Shown one piece after another: positions 9,890 through 18,453 of a stretch of DNA of 18,453 nt; within the stretch, counting starts at the first letter, position 1, and each line of letters opens with the position of its first letter. Origin of the DNA: Astrocystis sublimbata. Taxonomy: Eukaryota > Ascomycota > Sordariomycetes > Xylariales > Xylariaceae. The stretch is from assembly GCA_022453515.1 (NCBI GenBank), contig JAJNNY010000169.1, positions 1-18,453 of the forward strand, written 5' to 3'. The notes beneath the pieces were generated by a model that was not told where the DNA came from, did no database searches, and saw only the letters and a list, made by a program, of their open reading frames with translations. The position numbers and the translations under genes were made by a program.

Positions 9890-10993
9890 GGAAATATAGG
9901 AGTAATTTACACTGGCAGCGGATACGAAGGGGAAGCAAAGCGCAGAGGGAAGACAAAGTTCGTTGGATAACTACTCTGGTCTCATTCAGACTAGTAGTCG
10001 AACTTTGATTTGTTGATGTAAATTTAGTTGTAATTATAGACTGTAGGACTTGGTTCATTCCACCGCTAGACTCGTCGTGTCCTTGTCTCTTCATTGCATT
10101 ATTGTCTCTTTCAGGACTTGTAAGTCCAGTGTAGACAACCTGTTGCTGCCCACAGATTACCGGCCTTGGGTTGGGAGGGGGACACCGGGATATTCAATAA
10201 TAAATTCCTTTAGCAAGATCCTGGATCCAAGCAGCGTTCGTATCCTTTAACACCCAGCAAGTTCATCAGATAATTTATTGTTCGAGCAACTTGCAACGAA
10301 TAATAATTGGTGGCAGACCTGAACGGGCTCTGTAGCTTAGGCCTCAGCGAGTACAGAATCTATAGTTGCAATTGACTACAAGATCACCAGGGGATGTAAA
10401 CGCTTGTAAGATGCACGTCGGGAGACAATCAGCTATTGAAAGTTCAAAGGGCTTTGTTTTTTTTTTGTCGGAAAGCCTCCCTTTGCCAGAGAAGTTGCCA
10501 GGCTTCAATTCTTCTTACTTCTATACCTGCGCCGCTGTCAATAAACAATGCATGCTGCCCAGTGTGGTTAGGTACGGGCGATACCCTTATGTAGTAGGCG
10601 GAGCAGGTACGTAGGTAGGTAAACAGCTTAATAGATCAATCCAGCTAGCCTAATGCAGTAAGTACCTATGTATCTAGGTACTTTATTCTCCCTCGACATG
10701 ACTTTGGCATTGTTCTCGTATTCGTTTGTTGGGCTGTGCACCTGCCAGCCTTATTGAAGATTCAGATCACAGTTGGTACCTGCATCAGGCACCAGCTTTG
10801 AAGCTGACTCACCTGAAACCTTTCTCGACAAAGGCTATTGATCTATATATGTTCGCTACAATACATGATCCAGTGCGGCTCATCAACAAATTGCCTGAAC
10901 CCGTTTGAAAAGACTACGCGCCGCCGTCTTGTTTCAACAGCCCGAGGAATCTATTCCCTACGACAAGGACAAGATACGTTGCATCATTGCGTC
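9890..10993. other. Intergenic region upstream of the cyclotransferase-like gene
   Basis: No supported gene. It contains a T-run near 10457, degenerate CTAGGTA-type motifs around 10605-10681 and short frames without domain signatures. Confidence 0.45.
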
Positions 10994-11866
10994 ATGGCGC
11001 AATCCGATTCACAAAAAAAGACACGGCTGTACTTCGCCTACGGCTCGAATCTGTCAACAACACAGATGCAGAATCGATGCCCCTCTTCCACACCAATGGG
11101 TCTGGCGCATCTCCAAGGATGGACAGTAAGCATTACTCTTCTAACATGATTTCCATCTATTTCTGTGTAGTCCTGACAGCATGTTTTTGGCATAGCGGCG
11201 TTGAAGCCACCCGGCATTGTCAAACAACTGTCTATGATTCGGGCAGCAAATATTATTATCAGAGCATCTTGCTGACTCGAGACGTTCTTGCAGTGGATCA
11301 TCAACCGCCGCGGATATGCCAATATCGTGATAAACAGACACCAGCCTGTTTCCCATGATCACAAGCCGGAAGAGAAGACCCAGGCGAGCGATGACTCATT
11401 CCGTGAACAACCGCCCAATACAACTGCAGGGCCGGGTGTCTATGGGCTAATGTACCAACTAAACCCCGAAGACGAAAAGCGACTTGATATGTACGAAGGA
11501 GTTGGCTACGCATATGAGCGCGTAATGCTGGAGGTTGTGTGGGCCGCTGTCCCCGACGCAAACAATGGCCACGGCGCATCGCCATCTGCGACCAATCCTT
11601 CATTTCGGCCTGACCCTTTACTGCCCGGAGACGTATCGGAGCACCAGGCTCATGAGCAAGCTACATCAAGAATGCCGGGCAAAAAGGTCGAAGCGCTTGT
11701 TTACGTCGACTTTCGCAACATCACGCCCTCGACTCCTAAGAGAGAGTACGTCGGCCGAATGAATGTGGGCATTCAGGAGGCTTCGGGGAAATGGGGACTG
11801 CCTCATTCCTACATCGACAAGGTCATGCGTCCCTATATCCCTCTGCGTGCAAGTGCTACACGTTAG
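10994..11866 (+). CDS. Gamma-glutamylcyclotransferase-like (GGCT fold) protein
   Basis: Exon 1 is 10994-11125, the intron is 11126-11293 (GTAAGC donor, GCTGAC branch site, TTGCAG acceptor, phase 0) and exon 2 is 11294-11866, giving 234 residues. The signature YFAYGSNLS (13-21) forms the substrate-binding loop of the GGCT fold. The junction restores the family-like GWT-WIINRRGYANI. VYGLMYQL and LDMYEGVGYAYE follow, with E112 at the position of the catalytic glutamate. The C-terminal half has EALVYVDF and YVGRMNVGI before LPHSYID. Enzymes of this fold release 5-oxoproline from gamma-glutamyl compounds in the cytosol; related AIG2-like proteins have other amide substrates, so the exact substrate is open. 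A low-complexity insert (about 130-165) is less conserved in appearance. The start at 10994 lies 13 residues before the signature. The intron is long for this window and contains an intron-like first part (GTAAGC, CTAAC, GTAG). Confidence 0.88.
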
Positions 11867-12498
11867 ACAGTCCAGAAGGTATGCATCACAAATAAGGCCT
11901 ACCTTCCCGATGCTTGCAACCATTCACGCCACTTGCTGATGTTCCATCATAACTACCTAGGTAGGTAGAAAATAACATTGCAGTTACGTAGCTAAGCACC
12001 CATTGATGTGCAACCAACTTCTGGAAAGAGTCATCCATTCGCGAGGGTATAGTGATACGTGACCATGTCGCTGCAAGTACACCTTGACGCTACCTATGGT
12101 CAATATCAGAGACATGAGTGTCATGTCCGTGAGAAAACTGACGTAGTAAGGTTCCACCTTCACTCGATACTTCCGAATCCGGGGACTCATCCGGCCCTTC
12201 TGCTTCATCAGTTACAGCGTTTCGTGTGAGTTGTAGAAGGAGTCCTGGGGGGTGAGAAGCACCTGCTTCCACTTAGACACTTATGAAGTGGAAGTGACTG
12301 GTTGGCTGTGGGTTCGGCTACAACACCGACACTCCCGGAATAACTTGTTCTGGTGTTCAATACAGTCCACCACTTCATCTGACTTCTTAACCTAGTCCTC
12401 TGCCCGTAAATTATTTATCATCCCCCGCAAGGCTGCCTCTGAGCTTGATACATCTTGATCAGCATTCCACAACCTTTATAACACAGAGTTCGATCACC
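11867..12498. other. Intergenic region with TACCTAGGTA palindrome
   Basis: No gene seen. The perfect palindrome TACCTAGGTA lies at 11954-11963, followed by GGTAG. Minus-strand frames at 11984-12272 show no domain. Confidence 0.45.
11954..11963. repeat. TACCTAGGTA palindrome, copy 3
   Basis: Third perfect copy in the window, about 90 bp past the end of the cyclotransferase-like gene. Confidence 0.6.
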
Positions 12499-13169
12499 AT
12501 GCCTGAATCCCTGCCTGGGAATGAATATTCCATTCCCACCAACCAGATCACCGAGTGGAGGATGGAGCCATTTGATGGATTTATGTTCGAAGACCAGCCA
12601 CTTCCACATGGTGTCGTAGTGTCTCTAAAACTGCCTCCTCCTGGCTGCAGACTTATGCCAGTCGGGTGAGAATTTCATACCAATTAGTTTCTCTTCCAGT
12701 ACCTGAGGCTTAGTACTGAGCCTCAGCTAATCGAGGATTCAGAAGGTCAAGAAAGTACATTAATGCTCTGCGATTTATGTTGGTAGCCTATGACGTCCAA
12801 TACACAGTCAAAATTGCCGGCATCCCCTTGGTGCACCAAAACTCATTCGTTTGCGCGCGGACTGGCCTTCTTGACGAATGGACCCTCGACTCTCTCGGCA
12901 GCATACTCTTGCAGGGTCGAGCGAATTTCCTTCGCAAAGACAAAACGCCGACAGTCTGTGCACCGGTGACAGCGTTGGCCTACATGGTTGACGCTTTCAC
13001 GTCCCTCAATACTCCCGAAACGAGTCCTCTACGAAGTTTCACTTTAACTCAACACCTTGAATTCATGGCGGAGATGGAGGACGTTATAATGTACATGCTG
13101 TTTGGTGAGACTCGTCGCCCACCGCCTGGTCGTTCCCGCCCTTACGTATATCTTACTCCTTTCTGGTAA
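12499..13169 (+). CDS. Hypothetical protein, two exons, family not recognised
   Basis: Exon 1 is 12499-12665 (start context ATCACCATGCC) and exon 2 most likely 12746-13169, with an intron at 12666-12745 (GTGAGA donor, GCTAAT branch site, AGAAG acceptor). An acceptor six bases further on, at 12751, also keeps frame. The product has about 196 residues. It begins MPESLPGNEYSIPTNQITEW, contains the hydrophobic run INALRFMLVAYDVQYTV near the junction and ends in a Pro/Arg-rich tail (RRPPPGRSRPYVYLTPFW). No signal peptide, catalytic motif or known domain is visible. Two cysteines in exon 2 are separated by about 60 residues. The stop follows TTCTG|GTAATA, which could be a donor to a further short exon. 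Support comes from two frame-compatible exons, not from homology, so a chance pair or a lineage-specific gene are both possible. Confidence 0.5.
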
Positions 13170-13729
13170 TATACCCGACATATCGGGCCCTTAACGTTAG
13201 AAGAGGAAGATTCCCCGTCGCCCCAATTTTGCACCCGAGATTCCGTTAATCAGAAGGCTCTTGGGGTACAAACAATCTTTCATGGCCCGATTAGATTGTT
13301 CCATGCAAGTTATGGTCCCGCCCTGGAGAATTGCTTGAAAAAAATATGATCTTAGATACTGGCGTGCCTTTGAACCAGCGGCGACTGAAAAATACAACAC
13401 GGTTGAGCGAGGTCCCAGTACCGTCCGACCCAGTTACTGCACAATTATAATTAGCTACTAGAACCCATCCAAATCATGGGACATGTATATAAGTAGCTCG
13501 CACTGTTTTTTTTTGGAGATTCCGAGTCGATCTAGCGACAGTATCCCTATCACGCCACTTCAAGGAGATCAGCAGTTTTCGAGCTTCGGCATCACACTTA
13601 GACAGATCATCACGAATAACTTCTTGAAGCATACTTAAACTTTGTGACGACGTTTCTTATGAGCTAAACAACTTCAGAAAACCTGCATGACTAAATACGC
13701 CAATACGACTACACCTCAAATCTATAGTT
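13170..13729. other. Intergenic region between two convergent genes
   Basis: No gene seen. It holds the 3' flanks of the hypothetical gene (plus) and the MDR gene (minus). A TATATAAG string at 13486-13493 and a T-run near 13506 are present but face no coding start on the plus strand. Confidence 0.45.
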
Positions 13730-14899
13730 CTAAATCGGCACGACAATCTTTGTCCCACTAACACCAGCCTTCAGCTTATCCATCGCCGCATTCAGACCCT
13801 CAAGACCACCTTCCTCAACCTGGACGTGCGGACTGGGCACGACAGACCCTGCGTCCAGGCCGTCCTGAAGCCACCGGGAGCACAGCACTATGTGCTTCGC
13901 CACCGCCGCCGGGTCCGTCGTTGGCGGGAAAACAAACACGATCTCGGTGTTGTCGAGGGTTGGGTGCTCGGGAGGCAGAACGGGCGAATGGGCTACCTTG
14001 GCTGCTGCGCTGCCTTTGGTCTGCGCCAGGACGTCTAACGTGGGCTGCAAGGAGTCGCTTACGGCGCAATGCGCGGTGTGGAGCTGGACGCCGTCCTTTT
14101 GAGCCGCGCTGGCGATCTGCGAGACGACGTCGCTGGCCTTGTAGTCGAACACGGCGTGCGCGCCGAGGCTCTTGAGGTACGCGTGGTGCTGCGGACTCGC
14201 GGTCGCGTATACGGTGAAACCCATCAGTTTGGCGGACTGGATCGCGTATGTCCCGACGCCGCTGGAGCCGCCCCAGATCAGCACCGCTTGCTTATCCTCT
14301 GCTGCGTACTTGGTATCTAGCGGGATACCTAGCACGGTCCACTCCAAGCGTTCACGTCAATAATTAATTTATCACGGCCAGCATATGCGGGAGCTTCAAA
14401 ATCAGGATGAGAATCACTCATAAGGCTGATCAAGGCTCGAGACAGGAGAATATAAGGGGAACGGAAACTTGCTCACAGCAGTCAAGGCAGTCATGCAAAC
14501 GAGCGGGAAGACGGCACCCTCCTCCATTGTGATGGAGTCCGGAAGCAAAGCAACAGCTTCCGACGGGGCCAGCACATACTTCTGAAAGGCGCCATTATCG
14601 GGCGAGCCGCTGAAGAAACACGTAGCGAGAGCGAGGACCCGGCTCCCTACTGGGAATCTGCTGGAAACCTCCGCGCCCGCCTTGGCAATGATACCCGAAG
14701 CATCGTTGCCGACAACAGCTGGGTACGAATGCACGGGGGGCGTGCCGTAGTCGCGCTGGTAGCAGTCGACGATGTTCAGCGCTACGGCCTTGACTTCGAT
14801 GAGGACCTCGTTCGGACCTGGCGAGGGCGTGGCGCGGTCTTCGATGGACAAGGGGCCCCCTTTCTGCGGGAGGATGGCGGCGCGGTGTGCGGCGGCCAT
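13730..14899 (-). CDS. MDR-superfamily zinc-independent oxidoreductase (ToxD/enoyl-reductase-like)
   Basis: Exon 1 is 14899-14477, the intron is 14476-14342 (GTGAGC donor, phase 0, acceptor TTGGAG with weak pyrimidine content) and exon 2 is 14341-13730, giving 344 residues, normal for the family. The N-terminal GroES-like half shows PNEVLIEVKAVALN and YPAVVGNDASGII. The Rossmann half has the cofactor motif IWGGSSGVGTYAIQSAKL (163-180), then GFTVYATAS and LKSLGAHAVFDYK, and it ends TKIVVPI. Cys/His ligands of the catalytic and structural zinc sites are not evident, placing it with NAD(P)H-dependent quinone or enoyl reductases. In fungi such genes often occur as trans-acting enoyl reductases of secondary metabolism or as stand-alone reductases; the substrate cannot be read here. 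The broken P450 lies upstream on the same strand, 530 bp away, hinting at a former pathway pair. Confidence 0.88.
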
Positions 14900-15428
14900 G
14901 GTAAAGATTATTGTCAGCTTATTGACGGTAATTATCTCATTTTCTTCCGTGGAAGTTCGGGCGAGAATCTATGGCGGACAGACTGTTGCAGAACAGACCC
15001 GGCAACTCTTGCGATCGCCATGCTGACTCTTTAAGTGATGACCTCTACGGAGCCTCATTCGAGCATCAGCAGCCATATCCACACACACATGATTGGCAGG
15101 TTGCTACGCCGCCTCACTGCATGATCGCACGCTATTTCCTGGAGTTACATACACTGATATCCTCCCTCGAGACTTTCTACGCCGCGATGTTGGGGGCGGA
15201 TTTTACCATGCCCTAAAACCGGTGTTATTCGAATTAAATCCACCATAACTCCATTGTCAGTGTTCAATAACTCCGTTGTCGGAGTTAAATGTGACGATCT
15301 CAACATAGCAGTAATTACGTCTTCAGCTACCGTAATACCTATCACAACATGCTGCATTATTGTTACTCCACAGCTACTAATTCCCGAGGAGCAGTCCTAC
15401 AGTCCTACCTACTGCGCCGCATAAGTCC
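14900..15428. other. Spacer between MDR gene and P450, presumed MDR promoter
   Basis: No coding capacity recognised. It includes a 22-bp imperfect direct repeat and a CCG-N4-CGG palindrome (separate entry) about 370 bp upstream of the MDR start. Confidence 0.45.
15245..15288. promoter_or_regulatory. 22-bp direct repeat with CCG-N4-CGG inverted repeat
   Basis: Two imperfect 22-bp copies start at 15245 and 15267 (ATAACTCCRTTGTC...). The second contains the exact inverted repeat AACTCCG-TTGT-CGGAGTT at 15269-15286, giving a CCG/CGG pair spaced by 4 bp. Paired CGG triplets are the usual half-sites of fungal Zn2Cys6 regulators. It lies upstream of the MDR gene. Binding is inference only. Confidence 0.3.
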
Positions 15429-17371
15429 TCATTCCACAATTACTCTACACCCCCGACTACCTGCCCTCGGCAGGGGAGAAAGGAAGTCCCTAGCCGGAGT
15501 TACGTCGGACGCCTCGGTCTCGTAGAGTGAGAGCTTAGGTCCGTTGGGTCGGAAGAGGACCGCCAAAACCCAGTTCAGCTCAGCTAGGGCGAGACTATCA
15601 TTCATTCTCTGGTCAGTAGCAGCTTCGCAGCGGATAGTTGATTGATTGGTATTCAGTCTCAAGAGATAGGGGGGAGGCATGCGCCTTACTTGTAGCCAAG
15701 GCATTTTCTCGATCCCCTAGTGAAGGGAACCAAGCACTCATCCATCTTAGGGTTGTAGTCTCCCAGCCAGCGCTCGGGGGAGAACTTGAAGGGCTCGGGG
15801 TAGATTCTGAAGTTGGTGTGCAGGGAGTACGCCCCCATGCCGACGGGCGTGCCTTTCGGGATCGTCCATTGCTTGTACTGGAGCGCTAGGTCGGGGGAGC
15901 AGCGGCGGTGTTCGACGCATTAAGCCAAAGCTCAGTCTTGAGGCAAATATCAGTCTCTTCGCTGAGGCTAAAGAAAGAATGGAATCATATCTACCTGAGT
16001 CCTTCTTTGATCACGGCCTGTAAGTAGAGATGCCTTTCCAAGTCGGCTAATCTTGCCAGATTGTTGGGGTAGTCCAGCATCAGCGGTGCGAGGTCGTTCC
16101 TCAGGCGCTCCTCCATCTGCGGGTTGCTCAAGATGTAGTAAGCGATGAGGATCAAGGTGGCTGATGTGGTATTCGTTGCTGCCCCAAAGAGTATCATGGA
16201 CTCGCTGCCTAGCCTTTCGACGGACTGCTCTGAGCGAGGCATGTCGCTGGTTGCGATGTAGCGGAATAGGTTCGGTTTCTCGTCAACAGCACTGTCCTGG
16301 CTTTCGACTTTCGAGTCTTTTATGTGCTTTGTCATCGCCTATCATTATTGCCGTGGTTAATCCTTGCATTTGGGTGAGTCCGCTAGGTTACTGGATCATT
16401 CAACTCACCTCGCGAAATTCATTGAGCGACGAAACGCCCGGATCAATCCGACACAACAATCTCGTTGGAATAAGACGTGCCAGGCTTTATGAAGTCAGCT
16501 TGCGTGGTTTCTAAATATTGCCCTGCAGAATAGGAGGACTTACTAAACCAGTTGAGGGAGATGTGCAAAGATGAGTGTGCTGGCGACAACCCTCTCCATC
16601 AAGGCATGCCTGGTGATTTTAGGGTCGAATCTTTCGCAGCGTCAAGGGGCCGCTTACCATTCTTTCCCGAATTCTTCCTTGGCCATCATAGTCGGCGGGT
16701 TATCACAGCAGATCTTCCCGATCATGTCCCCCGCAAATGCGACGAAGACATAATCAAGACAGACCACGCTTTTCGTTCCTCTCAATTGCTCGAGCCGATC
16801 ACTCATCTCTTGAGCCTCGTCGATGATCTTATGCTCCAGCTTGCTGATCCTCATGACGAGAGAAGAATGGCTCCAGGGGCTTGCGACGGCGGCGATGTAG
16901 GTCGTGGTCTTCGGTCATCATCGCAGAGCCTGGACTAGGTCAGCCGTGACTCAGACAAACAGCGATCGGGAGTGAAGTGAAGCTTGGACACACCATCGAA
17001 ACCCCATACCCAGTCCGATACCGTGGCCAGATATTCGTCCGACGCGTGCTGGCCGTCACGTATACCTCGTCATAGAAGCTCGGGTCGTTGACCACAATCT
17101 CAGATGGGTTTATGCGGATGATGGGGCCATACTTCCTGTGCATTTCCTCGATTTTATACAGGTATTGGCCCCCTTTGACCACGTCGTAGTAGAATTCATA
17201 CAGCCCCGAAGCAGCGGCGATCTTGGGACCTGGAAACCCTGCCAGTGGATGGAAGTACACGTTGTATACCCATGTTAGCAGACTTGCGATGATATAGAGC
17301 CCGAGGACCGTCGCAACTATTAGTGTTGTGTGCGCGGGTGCGCGTAAAATCTGTGTGTCTGGGATCTCCAT
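15429..17371 (-). pseudogene. Cytochrome P450 (membrane-bound, fungal CYP58/Tri4-like), frameshifted
   Basis: Seven exons can be traced: 17371 to about 16994, 16929-16658, 16609-16544, 16484-16409, 16338-15995, 15930-15690 and 15594-15429. Visible landmarks are an N-terminal membrane anchor ([18 protein letters not shown]) with [10 protein letters not shown], the HDLHRRRRKPLEPFF region, the I-helix FGAATNTTSA, the K-helix KEGLR, the PERW block and the heme loop PFTRGSRKCLG with its Cys ligand. Two single-base shifts break the frame, an extra C at about 16855 and another at about 15905, and no intron can absorb them. The first intron (about 16993-16930) is also out of frame with its best branch and acceptor, unless weaker sites are used. 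Such P450s are haem monooxygenases of the ER membrane, often in secondary metabolism. Motifs are otherwise intact, so inactivation is recent or these are sequence errors. The subfamily is from general resemblance only. Confidence 0.8.
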
Positions 17372-18303
17372 GATGTGTCAGGGAGCTAGGTCTTGTTATT
17401 CCCAAAAGGCATCGGAAATGAGAAGAAAACCAGGTCAGATCACAATCACATCGCGTCACTGCTTGTAAGTTATACTTTCTCACATTGATATTGGCTTACG
17501 CTAGGACACATGCGGCGCCGACCTGCACGCCTCGAATTCGGCACATTCAACCAATGCGCCGTTGAGTCACATCGGAATACCTATGGCGAAGGTCTGGCCT
17601 TCTGGAATTGTGACTGCATCCATCATGTAGATGGTCGTCCCGAAGAGGCAGAATGTGGCGTCGACTACGTTCACACAAGATTGCATTGCAGCGCCAAGAG
17701 ACGACTCGACCACACCATCAGGACGGCGTGGGTAGCAGCAGCATGGCAAGCTGGAGCCAATTGGAATGGGGTTGGAGAATGGCGCGATTAAAGTAGTAAA
17801 GGTAGCAAGCTTCACTTGTGGAAACACCAATTATCTGCCTTATAGTAGCGAAAGATGCACTACGCGCAGCTGACCACCCATGGGCCGTGCTGGCTTGAGA
17901 TTGGTTGTGGGCGCTCGGCGAGACGTGGGTGATAAGATCTCGCAACTATATTATATTTCAGTTTACGTCATTATCTGTAGAGGTGGCGTAGGAAGTACGT
18001 CTTATCTATTTTGTATAGCGCCTCGGATACTCAAGATGTCGCTTGCAATAGGTCGGCATGGACTAAGTATCACATTCCTAGGTACCAGGTAGTTGAAGGT
18101 ATGCAGTGACGATGTATTTTGAACTCCGTAGGTACTGTACAAAAGCTTGATCATTGGTCTATACAAATACAGGTAGTTACAGAATAGACAGACAATTCAA
18201 CGTCCCTAAGCCCGATTCCAAAGACTCCAAGACGCCACTGCTTACACCGGCCCAGACCTTTCAATCCCAGGTTATCCCAATATGGCGCAAGCCGAGCGCT
18301 ACC
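17372..18303. other. Intergenic region upstream of the P450
   Basis: No supported gene. Several 70-90 codon frames overlap on both strands around 17510-17830 without domain motifs or splice partners. A partial CTAGGTA motif lies at 18078-18084. Confidence 0.45.
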
Positions 18304-18453
18304 TTAACCTTCGATCATGGGAACTTCAGGATTCCCTTTAGCAATGACGTCCTGCAATCTCTCGTTCTCCTGCGCACGTATGCGGATTCTAGCATTCTGT
18401 AGCCTTTCGACCCCGGCGTCGATCGTCGTGATGTAGACACTCAATGGGACAGG
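18304..18453 (-). CDS. Possible C-terminal end of an unidentified gene (partial, runs off right edge)
   Basis: On the minus strand the frame is open from the window edge (18453) to TAA at 18306-18304, 49 codons. It reads as a charged, helix-like tail (VERLQNARIRIRAQENERL, then PEVPMIEG before the stop). The composition looks coding, but 150 bases without a stop is weak evidence. No family recognised; the remaining exons would lie beyond the window. Confidence 0.35.
   Translation of the reverse strand, partial: PVPLSVYITTIDAGVERLQNARIRIRAQENERLQDVIAKGNPEVPMIEG

Noticed and set aside
13486..13493. TATATAAG as a promoter on the plus strand
   Set aside because: No coding start follows; the next gene is on the opposite strand and ends here.
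13815..14320. Several plus- and minus-strand frames overlapping MDR exon 2
   Set aside because: Out-of-frame shadows of a GC-rich coding exon; Arg-rich without domains.
17567..17830. Minus-strand 87-codon frame upstream of the P450
   Set aside because: Has a plausible hydrophobic stretch but no recognised family or flanking exons; overlapping plus-strand frames are equally open.

Overview
The window reads as nuclear DNA of a filamentous ascomycete (Pezizomycotina, probably a Sordariomycete-type genome). Genes on both strands are interrupted by short GT-AG introns (48 to 168 bp) with CTRAY branch sites 10-17 nt before the acceptor. They are separated by long non-coding gaps and include typically fungal families: Atg6/Beclin, an FtsJ-like methyltransferase, gamma-glutamylcyclotransferase, a ToxD-like MDR reductase and a membrane cytochrome P450. 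There are no operons, rRNA genes or CRISPR arrays, and I found no tRNA.

Layout. 1-310 is a perfect long palindrome (two 150-bp arms, 10-bp loop). Each arm carries the last codons of an HNH-nuclease-like gene, so two copies face each other tail to tail, one mostly outside the window. 264-1657 (-) is that HNH_2-type gene, interrupted by one in-frame TAG. 2844-4417 (+) is atg6 (two exons). 5556-6798 (+) is an FtsJ-like methyltransferase (two exons). 6799-8380 is gene-free. 8381-9889 (+) is a Ulp1-like protein gene whose first intron reads best as a nested 'stwintron' and whose expected catalytic His and Cys appear replaced. 10994-11866 (+) is a gamma-glutamylcyclotransferase-like gene. 12499-13169 (+) is an unrecognised two-exon gene. 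13730-14899 (-) is a zinc-less MDR/enoyl-reductase-like gene. 15429-17371 (-) is a seven-exon P450 with at least two single-base frameshifts. 18304-18453 (-) is the possible C-terminal end of a gene running off the right edge.

How the genes relate. The centre (atg6, methyltransferase, cyclotransferase) looks like ordinary housekeeping or hypothetical genes with no common pathway. The left edge (HNH gene plus palindrome) and the Ulp1-like gene look like members of expanded fungal accessory families. The MDR reductase and the broken P450, on the same strand about 0.5 kb apart, resemble a remnant of a small secondary-metabolism pair. The most unusual points are the palindrome, the nested intron at 9079-9259 and the decay marks in the HNH, Ulp1-like and P450 genes. 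Exon boundaries are inferred by eye from frame and splice consensus; no transcript data were available.
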